DNA of 64,000 bases from positions 20,448,001 through 20,512,000 of the forward strand of contig CM068585.1 of NCBI GenBank assembly GCA_035048485.1. The letters are read 5' to 3'. The DNA comes from Pteria penguin (Eukaryota; Mollusca; Bivalvia; Pterioida; Pteriidae). The translations under genes were made by a program, and so were the position numbers. This document shows positions 46,561 to 55,999 of this stretch, one piece after another (position 1 is the first letter of the stretch; the number at the start of each line of letters is the position of its first letter). The notes under the pieces are model-generated. The model worked only from the letters and a program-made list of their open reading frames with translations, was not told where the DNA came from and made no database searches.

Positions 46561-48175
46561 ATATATTGTTACATTGAGATTTTATGGGAAGAATTCATGA
46601 TTTCAACAATTCATTCTGTAGGTGTGTGCGTTTTTCTTTTTACAAATTCAAATTCATGATATCACGAATTCATGTATACAGAGACATATATACACATATA
46701 TGTCTCTGATGTATATTATATAATGTCAAAATCTGTGATATCATGATTCTAATATTTAATATTATCAATTTCATTCCTACACATCATGAATTAAACTGAA
46801 TTTATGATACAATCATTATAATATAATAAAATAGATTTCATGATATAAATATGGTTAATAAATTGCTAAACGGCATTCCATTCGTTCAGATGTATGTAAT
46901 AGCGCACATAAAGACTGCGGTGCAAGATGAAACTTGAAATATTTAGTGATTACTACAAATACGGCAATATTCCTGTCTCTATACAAGTGTTGATAACTTA
47001 CAATGTTTCAAACAGAATTGATGAACAAAACATTCGTTTTAATCACCCTCATGTTCCTCGAGATTAAGTGCTATAACTCCACAGATAGGAGGGAAAGTCA
47101 TCCTACTAAATATCTTTAAGATTGTTTACAAAATATCATTTGATTTCATTGGGGTATTTTAGGTAAACATGGAAAAATCGGATGTTTTATTGTAAGTCTA
47201 GCTTAAAAACCCTCATAATGTATATTTAAAAAGATCCTGTTTCCTGGTGCATGAACCTTATTAGAATATCAAATATATATACGCCCGAGAACCCATTAAT
47301 TATGGATTTATTAAAATCTAAAACGGGAACACACTGGCTTATATAAAATTAAAACATTGATACACGAATTTCAGAAAAAAGGTGATTTTTCTAAGACATT
47401 CTTTATATACCATTTTGGTAGTTATATTTTCTGTACACTATTTGTACCATCTTATCTTACACTCAAATGTGACAGTGACATGACACAAATAGCTCGTATA
47501 TAGGCCCACATAACTCCTCATCGGCCTCTGATTTTGTTATATATATATATCAATATTAGTGTCCTACTAACTCCTCTTTCATTCCGATACACATATAACA
47601 TACATCACATTCAGAATTTTTCACCATACTTGCTTTTCGTACGAGCTATTTTACTTACCCTACCTGTAATTCTATATATTTTACAACACATTACATTTAA
47701 GTTTTCTTACCGGTACAACATACAGAAGGTTTTTTTAAATAATAACTAATTGTTATAATAAATGTACTAGTTTTAGCTATATATGAATATTCGTATCACT
47801 GATAAAGTTTTTCTGTAAACTAAAATGTGCACTGCCTCATCCGAAGACAGGACACGGGTTCCCACGGCTGGAGTCGAATTTGAGATCTCTCGGTCACGAA
47901 CTTAGCACCTCATACAAAGCTGTACTGTTGCAGTTTAAGTATTATACAAAACTAAAATACAAATTTCTTAAATGTTGTGTATTGTTTAGGTCACATTATA
48001 TAAAGTGTACACCAGTCAAACATATCATTTCTCAATAAATTTTTTAAAGATAATCCTTAAATAAGCAGAAATTTCCCTCTAAAAATTTCAGTGGCAATGT
48101 TTATCTATGTAAATTCTTAAAGGTTAGGAAATTTTTAGTTTCACTTCATTGTGCTGCTATATACATTTTTGTTTA
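46561..48175. other. No gene seen
   Basis: AT-rich; a short palindrome CAGAGACATATA...TATATGTCTCTG lies at 46678-46708. A weak tRNA-like string near 47850-47930 is too degenerate to call. Confidence 0.4.
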
Positions 48176-48177
48176 TA

Positions 48178-48589
48178 CCCTACCCTCCATAAATAAGTAC
48201 ACACTCTTATATTTTTCATAATTTTGGAATTAATTTGACAAAAATGAAAGAAATAGAAATAATTCGTCTATTTTGCTGTTCATATTCAATGAAAGAATAT
48301 GTTTATAATGAAAAAGTGAAGTTTAACGAAACATTTTTAAAAATCATATACAAATGCAGTACTAATCTATAATGCACATTTCAGTCTAATATTTTGTGTA
48401 CTCTCCCTCTTGCCCTTATCACAGCTTCAATGGATTTAGGCATGCTTTTAGCAAGTGTCCTGTATCTCCGGACAGATAAATTGTCCCAACATTCTATCAG
48501 TTAAAATCTAACAACCTAAAATATTGACTTATTATTTGTTGTCTTTATAGAAAATTCCTGGGGTGGGTATTTACTTATGGAGGGTAGTG
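48178..48589 (-). mobile_element. Tc1/mariner-like remnant with C-terminal transposase relic
   Basis: Terminal inverted repeats CCCTACCCTCCATAAATAAG (left) and CACTACCCTCCATAAGTAAA (right, reverse-complemented), flanked by TA at 48176-48177 and 48590-48591. On the minus strand the interior encodes SVRRYRTLAKSMPKSIEAVI then RARGRVHKIL and a stop, which matches the C-terminus of Tc1-type transposases (..L..SMP.R..AVI.A.GG.T.Y). The catalytic DDE core is absent, so this is a deleted, non-autonomous copy. Confidence 0.75.
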
Positions 48590-48591
48590 TA

Positions 48592-49968
48592 TACATTGTA
48601 CATTTTCAGGTAAGGTTTCTTTTATATCAATCTCTGGGTATAATAAGCTGTTTATACTCTTCTGGTTCCTCTAAAAGTCTGTATGACAAATATCTTTTAA
48701 TGGAGTCACTAAATGACAAATTTCAGTCACTACCACTGTAGTCTACAGAACCATCAGTCCGAGATTTATCCCTCATGTGGTGCTTTTGCAGTTTAGATTA
48801 AACTATTCTTTTATAATGTAACAGTTTCCATAGGGTATCTGTCTTCACTTTGTGCATGAAAAATCAAAATTACTCAGTAATTATTCAGTAAAAAAAAAAG
48901 AGAAAAAAAAAAGCCAAACAAGAGCAAAGAAACAGGGAGTGTGTAGATGCAGAAAAAAAACCCCAGAAACATGTAATCTGTTTGCATAGAAAGGTAAAAA
49001 TTTAAACTAATAAAACTGTTGTAGCAGAAATGATAAACATTTAATATATGTATATGATATAAACAAAGATATAAAATTCCACTTACATGTAATATCATAA
49101 TATGATATGTCTGACTATATACACTGATACACTTACATAACATGATATGTATGACCACGTACACAGATACATTTTCATATTTATCAATGATATGAACACC
49201 AGGGTACTTTTTACGTATAATGCTCCACAAAACACAATTTGACATGGAATGTTACACACAATTAATGAAAGACTGAAAAATCCTCTGCTGGTTGAATCTT
49301 ATATAAACACTATGTTTAAACTCTAGAACATGTACGTTTATGATCTGAATATATGAATGTTTGTCTAAATTTGTAAGCTTGTTGATATTTTTTTAATGAA
49401 AAACACAAATAAACTTACACCTACAGTAGTTATCACTATCATCAAAATTACGTCCAAAATAAACAGGAAAATACATTTTGAGCTATTATATATAATAGAG
49501 AAGGGTTCAAAAGTAGACAATATAGATATTGTAGCACAATTTTAACAATCATTTGATGATAATCACAAGATCCTTATTGTACACTATCACCAAACTACTA
49601 CAACGTTGTGGGAAAATATACATGTACAGTATTAATAAGCTGGCTATCATGGCAGATAAGACTTATGATAAATGAGACTATAGTCAACCTTCTGTGATGA
49701 ATGATTTAAGAGAACTTCTGCCCAAAGTATTTTGTTTACACATGGGTGAAAGACAGGTATCACATAAGTTTAACTGGTTTTAATCACCAGAGCCAAAAAA
49801 TTGGATAAAGTATTTATCTTTAATTCATCTTAAATCCTTCCCACTTATAAACTGTGTAGTTTATGCCCTTTGAAAGACAACCATTAAATGTGGTATGCAC
49901 TGAACATACATTACTCCTCTCTTACATTGTTTATCAAAGAATATACATGTATCAAGTTAAAGTCCATA
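48592..49968 (-). other. 3' flank / probable 3' UTR of membrane-protein gene
   Basis: Directly downstream of the stop codon at 49969. AT-rich, no other gene seen. I could not fix a polyadenylation site. A 123-codon open frame at 48874-49245 is a low-complexity artefact. Confidence 0.4.
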
Positions 49969-52665
49969 CTATATCAAGCGACCAAGTAAAGAAGTCAAAG
50001 TAAGAAAAATACCACATAAGAATAATTCTTCCTTATAACAAAGTTCTGCGATCTTGATTTCCTTTTGTTTTGCATGTTTTAGAAGCTGCCATACTGGTAC
50101 AACAACATGCAGTAAATCTGGTATCATGAGTCCAATATTTCGTGCATTCTGAAAGTTTGTACCATGTCCTTGTATCACATGAGTAATGAACTGATCCATA
50201 CCCCCGACCACAATATGCATTAAGTTAATGCTGATAATCGCCAGGATCTTCCATGATATGATGTCATTTTTTTGGTCGCACAAATTCAATACAAGGCAAG
50301 TAGCAATGACCTCTGTGACAGTAAACAGCATGTGATGTCTAAAGTAAGTGTAAAAGTCTTCATTATAATAACTGAAGTAGGACCACCAGGAGTAATAGTT
50401 GGGGTATATGTTCACCACATACAAAAAGAACATGCTGCTGCGAACATGCCTTCGTCTGAACAACGGCAGTAGATACTTGATACTTTCATAGGCCAGCAAA
50501 ATGAATATAATGGTGAACAACCATATACGACTTGTCTGCCATGTAGCATTGAAATATATATGCTTAAAGGGAGTCTGTCCTGGATTCTCATACGCACCTG
50601 AAAAAGTATGGAAATTAAACTATTATAATATTCAAGGAGCGCCTTAAGAAGCAGAGTCATGTTTGCTCAAAATATTATCTACCCGTAGGTCCTATTTACA
50701 TGTAACTTTTTCATACCATTTCAAGGTTTGAATAAAGTATTTAATATTTCTAAATATCTTGTTTGGTCTCTTAATATTAACAGAGAAGCAGATATGGTAA
50801 ACATAAGCTGTACATGTAGGTTTTCTCATAAAGTTAAATAGGAAATAAACAAAATCCATATATCTCTATTCCACCTCTAAAATGATTAGACTTAGGAATG
50901 ATAACCACATGTATGCACACAAATCTGATTTAGTGGCCACTCTATTGGTAAGCCATCATTTTATCAAGCTTGATTTCTCAATATCCATTTACTATTTACA
51001 AGTTTGTATTTTCCAACAAGACTAACCTTTGAATAAAAGTGATCTCTGATCCCAGTCACCTTTATATCTTCCCACACACATACTTGACTTTACATTTTAT
51101 AATGTACATGTAGTCTACTTTTACCTCTAAACACAGTATCAAAACAGCTGCAGGTACAGCTCCTTCTGTCAATCTTTGGTTTCCCAGGAACCCAGAGTAA
51201 TTTATAAAACACACCTGGAACAAATGTAACACTTCTTTGAAGTTTGTATATATACAGTTAAACTCTTCAAGATAAGATACATGTGTAATTCTGGTTCCAC
51301 ATATTCAGAGACAAGAAATAAATATATCATTGATTTCCACTGTCAGTTTCAATGTACGCATATTGGTTGATTAGCTATTTATGTTGCTTTCAACATTTTT
51401 TTCAGTTATATTGTGACATGGTAGCTGGAGGTAACCAACCTCTTAAACATAGTGGTGGAATCTCGGGAATCCAATTCAAAAAGGTGAGGGGTGTGGGGTC
51501 CACTGAGGGCCAATGGGGTCCAGGGACAACGCCCTGGGCAGGTGTTCAGGGGGATGCAGGCCCCTGAGAAAATATATCAGACCTCATGAATTTTTATTAC
51601 GATTTCAAGCTATCCTACATGCATACATGTGTACTTACATACCTGAGACTGTTTGGTTACATATGAAAACACTGAAATAACTCTGACAAACAGTTGTCTC
51701 TCTCTTTTATTCTCTTTCATTTAATCATTCAGAGCATGGTAAGTTGCACTCTTGCATTTTCTCAACAAGTCAAGAGACAAATTTGAATCATGACTGTGCA
51801 TTTGCATATTTGACATAAAAGTTTTATGAATTATAATGTCATTCAGAGTTCAGTTGCTCATATTGTGTCTGTATTTAGTTTGGTTTTTTGTCAAGATACT
51901 GAAAACTCTTTCACATTCCACATTAGAATGAAAGATGGTCAAAATGGCCAGCATGATTTGAAACAGTTGTCTGTATCTAAAACCTCCTAAAGCATTCCGA
52001 ATTTGTCAAAGCTCTGTCTTTACTTTGTCTATTCTCTCTTCTTGCAAGATAGTATCTGGGATATTGTGTACTTGAAATGTCAGGAATTCCATTTCAATTT
52101 CGTCTTCTTTCTTTCCAAACTTTTCTGACAAACACTAGAATCTGTTTAGAAATATCTTATGGCACGAATTACTGGAACACACCAGTGCTTGACTCTTGAC
52201 TGACCCTGATTTTGTCGATCTCAATCCCAAAATATGATCAAGATTTTTTTTTTTGCAGTTTGAAAAAAAAACAGAGAAATTCAAGTTTTATATTAGATCG
52301 AAGAGTGGATTTTAAAATAAAATTGCAAAGAAACTCTGCAAAAATCGGTGTAGTTGGCATCTCTGTCCGAATTGTCTCAGTGCTGCAAGCAAAGCAAAGC
52401 ACTTGCATCATGCCTGCCTCATATAAACAGTAAAACATTTCCATGTGCAAGACCGTGAGATTATCCAACTTAAATATGAATCTATGAAAAGTAATATTTT
52501 AGGATTATTACCTATATGTAAGTAAGGTAGTAAGAAGACAAAAATCACTCCTAAGAAGAAAGCGACCACTTTATCCTTGTAATTGGTGATAGATCCTGAA
52601 CTTATATCGTGGAGGGAGGTAAGTCTACTCTCCATATAACGCTGCATCTGATTGGAGGGCAACAT
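49969..52665 (-). CDS. Multi-pass membrane protein, complete, about 290 residues
   Basis: Coding join: 52665-52512, 51214-51125, 50597-49969. Acceptors TTTGTTCCAG|GTG and TACTTTTTCAG|GTG and donors CATATAG|GTAATA and TTTAGAG|GTAAAA are canonical; both introns are phase 1. Residues 33-51 form a first membrane segment (VVAFFLGVIFVFLLPYLHI). Residues 71-75 hold the CTCSC cluster, and N98 is in an NAT sequon in the loop before the second segment. Further hydrophobic stretches follow: WLFTIIFILLAYESIKYLL, MFFLYVVNIYPNYYSWW, MLFTVTEVIATCLVLNL, WKILAIISINLMHIVVGGM, GLMIPDLLHVVVPVWQLL and LFLCGIFLTLTSLLGRLI, giving about seven. The Tyr/Trp-rich YPNYYSWWSYFSYYNEDFY is distinctive. It looks like a conserved animal family, but I cannot name it. 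An alternative ATG is at 52695, right after a stop. No regulatory motif was identified. Confidence 0.88.
51358..51485 (-). mobile_element. tRNA-derived SINE, family 2, fragment
   Basis: Plus-strand strings GATTAGCTATTTATGTTGCT, TTATATTGTGACATGGTAGC and GGAGGTAACCAACCTCTTAA match the body and tail of family 2. The tRNA-like head is mostly lost. Located in intron 1 of the membrane-protein gene, same strand as the gene. Confidence 0.6.
51721..52140 (-). pseudogene. hAT-type transposase C-terminal relic
   Basis: Minus-strand reading gives LAILTIFHSNVECERVFSIL, TKNQTKYRHNMSN, then a nonsense codon and LNDIIIHKTFM. This is the C-terminal dimerisation segment of hAT transposases (the N-x2-CER-x-FS core and the later L-x2-hh-x-HK). 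An upstream stretch (DKFGKKEDEIEMEFL) is out of frame and contains a stop. It sits in intron 1 of the membrane-protein gene, same strand. Sequence up to about 52430 may be further relic. Confidence 0.75.
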
Positions 52666-52699
52666 CTTACATTTGCAACTGCAAAAGTAGATCATTTAT

Positions 52700-53425
52700 G
52701 TGAAAAAATTTCCAAATAAATAGAAAACTTTTTGGTTTCCATCCTAATTGTTATTATTGTTGATTTACTAGCTAGCCTTGATATTTTTGGTCATATGAGC
52801 ATAAATGTTTGCAGGAAAACGGTTTTTATTTTTCATTGTTTGAATAGCATTTCAGTCAAGGGTCTTGTAAAGTTGTATGAATTGATGATGAACTATCTAT
52901 AATCTAACTTCAATATTTTAAAGATTATCATCACAAAAGTTTTTGCATTTTTGACATTATAAATCAGATTTACTGAACAGGACTACAGAGCATTCTTCGT
53001 AAACCGGCATGATATAATCGAGGCCATAACGTTGCCTTTTATCATATTGTAACATACATAACTCCCTCTTCCACACTCTGATACGATCTCCTAATAACTT
53101 ACCATCAATGTTATCTATATGCTATATGTATTTGAAACGAAAAAGAGGGTCCTCAATAGATTTAAACGCTGACACTACTAAGATTGATAAAAATTGTAAA
53201 TGAAAGGTCGTTTTCGATAGTATTAATTCCGTTATTTTTGACAAGTTTAGAAAAGAGGAAAAGCAAAAAGGATTTAGGCCAATTAGAAGCAGGGCGAGGG
53301 GGAGGGGGGTTTTATCTCCCAGTAATTTGATCATGTATGGTTAACAAATCATCTACATATTCGATACAGTTCTTTATTGCTTTAACGGCCAAAACACACG
53401 CATTTCAAACAAATGGGGTCTTATT
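52700..53425. other. Upstream region of membrane-protein gene, no gene seen
   Basis: This would hold the promoter or a 5' noncoding exon. No TATA box or initiator could be chosen from sequence alone. Confidence 0.35.
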
Positions 53426-53429
53426 CCAA

Positions 53430-53529
53430 TCTTATTAAAACGCGACTTGTACTCCGTTCCTCTACGATACTCTCCGTGTACACGAAGAGTATCGTAGAGG
53501 AACGGAGTACAAGTTGCGTTTTAATAAGA
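53430..53529. repeat. 100-bp near-perfect palindrome flanked by direct repeats
   Basis: Arms 53430-53473 and 53486-53529 (44 bp each) are inverted copies with one mismatch (ACGCGACTTG versus ACGCAACTTG). The 12-bp loop contains the palindrome CGTGTACACG. A 10-bp direct repeat GGTCTTATTC flanks it at 53417-53426 and 53531-53540, like a target-site duplication. Probably a tiny palindromic MITE; a hairpin RNA source is the alternative. Confidence 0.9.
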
Positions 53530-54632
53530 CGGTCTTATTCACAAAGAAACTTAAGTCTAAGTCTAAGAATTGAGACCTAAAATACCATGATGTATCATTA
53601 TTCTAAGAATTTGTCGAAAGTTTGCCTGTGAATAGCTTGTCAGATATACTGTTTACAGAAACTTTTTATTAATTCTTAGAATTAAGACACATGCTACCAA
53701 ATAGGCCATTTTATAAGTCCTTGACCAAAGTTAGCATGCATCATTGACAATCATAGTAAAATATGTGTTCATGAACATAGCCAAGATAAGATAATTACAT
53801 ACATGCTAGGATGTATCTGATATACATATAAGAAATCGTGCATAGACGAGTGCTTTATCTGTCCCCCCCCCTTTCACATACACGCACCTCCCAATAAATT
53901 TCGTTCCGACGGGCTTGAACGTGGAACAGAATCTTTAAGAAATATTTAGAAATGTGCTTTATGGCAAATTATATTATGTAATACATGTAACATGAATACA
54001 ATGTTATATTGTTATATAGGTGAGAGAGGAAGATGATACCCCGTCTCTTAATCCACTCTCAGTGAAGTATTTCGTCTACCACTGACCCACTTTGTATGTA
54101 CTAGATGAATCGAAATATGAAAAAAAAAAGAAAAAGAAGAAAGAAAAAAAAAAAAAAAAGAAAGAAAGAAGAAAAAGAAGAGAAAGAGAGAAGAAAAAAC
54201 CTTTAGAAACAAAACACCTGTTTTTATTTTTTTGGGTTTTTTTTTTCGTGGGGGAGGGGGGATTTGTATGTGTTTTGTTTTTTGTTTTGTTCTATTCTGT
54301 TCTGTTCTGTTTAGTATTTTTTTTTTTTTTTGCCGGAAACTTGTAATTCTAGTTTCTGCCAAATTCCGGGGGTGGGTTGTAGTGATTGCTACAGAAGCAT
54401 ATAATTTAGTCATGTTTATTCACGTATGACAACCCTCCTTTCCCACAGACCCTTTTTATTTTAGAAATACATGTATGTATCGCTTGTCATAATGTTGTAA
54501 ACAAAAACTATATATTTACACGACCGCTTACTTTTTAGATCTTTGGATAAGATGAAAGACATTTAGAAGAGATTGGACTGGAGTGGACTGGAAAATCCTA
54601 ATTAAATTAAAAGTTAATCTGTCAATTTGACC

Positions 54633-54635
54633 TTT

Positions 54636-54687
<52 letters not shown>

Positions 54688-54704
54688 TCATTCATTCATT
54701 CATT
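54633..54704. repeat. (CTTT)n-(ATTC)n microsatellite
   Basis: About 14 CTTT units passing into four ATTC units. Confidence 0.92.
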
Positions 54705-54995
54705 CAACAAGCTCCATATTTACTGAAAACATCGAAGGTCGAATGTAGTAATGTACTGCATTTGATTTCACAGTAGCCTCCCATATTTGCCAGGTCTGGC
54801 TTTGAACCCAGATGGATCGGAGCAAATATGAAGATCTGCAAATGTATCTACATGTACCGTCAGAAATAAAGATTCTCGCATCAACTACCCAGCCCCTTTC
54901 CTTTTTTACTTGGACACCGACTACCGTCCTCTAGGCAAACATAATCCTGGAGTGACGTTATCAGTAACAAACCTTATTATTTCTTATTTTTTTAC

Positions 54996-54996
<1 letters not shown>

Positions 54997-55062
<66 letters not shown>
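54997..55062. repeat. (CT)n(TA)n microsatellite
   Basis: About 12 CT dinucleotides followed by about 21 TA dinucleotides. Confidence 0.92.
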
Positions 55063-55067
<5 letters not shown>

Positions 55068-55837
55068 TTATATATTCTTTATGCTTTATATATGCTTGTC
55101 ATTATTGATAAATCTGTAATGATTATGAATTATAACAAAGAACCGAATGAACTGCACCTAGTTTGATATATACTGTGTCACACGGGTAGGCTGTTTTACA
55201 CATTACGAAGTTCGTATTATCTATGTATTCATAGATGATAGAAGCGATATCAAAGTATTTTGTTCATCGTATTATGATTCGCAGTCATACAACAACCCGA
55301 CGTTTACAATAATCTTCCTATCGCACACATCAAGTTAAAACAAAGCAATCTAATTAGGGGATCTTCCGCTCCCTCGTTAAACTTCGGACAAGCAATGTCG
55401 CAATGACCGTTTAAATGCCACCGTACTAAAGCCAGCTTATCCATGTCCATCTTGAGCGCTTTATTACACCAGTTTACAGCCATAACTCTACATAAATACT
55501 TTACATACAATGTGAAGTTAATTGTACCGTTTTAAATTAATAAACAGCATATCAAAGACGGTCACGATTTGTAATTCTAACTTGTGAGTTATATATCAAG
55601 TAGAGAGCGGTGTGTACATTGTATAGGAGAAGTGCGGTGAAGAGATATGCGTAATTTGATGTCTTCAGTATGGGATCGAAACCATCAAAAAGTGCCGAGA
55701 TTGTAGTAAGTACACGGAAAACGTATCTTGTATATTGAGTCATAAATATGTTAAAATTCATTTTACCGTAACTGTATGATATGCATGATATGTAAAGCTT
55801 GTCGCCACAAAAAAAGTATATGTAGATAAAAATAATA

Positions 55838-55898
55838 ATAAACAGATAAATGAATGAATAAATGAATGAATGAATGAAAGAATGAATAAATAAATGAA

Positions 55899-55965
<67 letters not shown>

Positions 55966-55985
55966 AAAATAAATAAATAAATAAT
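55838..55985. repeat. (AAAT)n / (GAAT)n microsatellite
   Basis: A long tetranucleotide tract that directly precedes the 5' end of the LINE at about 56000. Confidence 0.92.
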
Positions 55986-55999
55986 TTGAAATAAATAAG

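Larger units (their letters stand above)
53541..55995. other. No confident gene; several microsatellites
   Basis: AT-rich DNA. Simple repeats: A/G-rich 54120-54198, T-rich 54225-54335, (CTTT)n 54633-54688 followed by (ATTC)n, (CT)n and (TA)n 54997-55062, and (AAAT)n 55838-55985. The minus-strand frame at 55304-55483 (MAVNWCNKALKMDMDKLALV...) is open with a fair start context but has no further support. Confidence 0.5.

Noticed and set aside
54048..54429. Lys-rich and Phe-rich overlapping open frames
   Set aside because: Homopurine and T-rich simple sequence on opposite strands.
55304..55483. 59-codon minus-strand open frame with fair start context
   Set aside because: No splice partner, domain or neighbour support; left as a curiosity.
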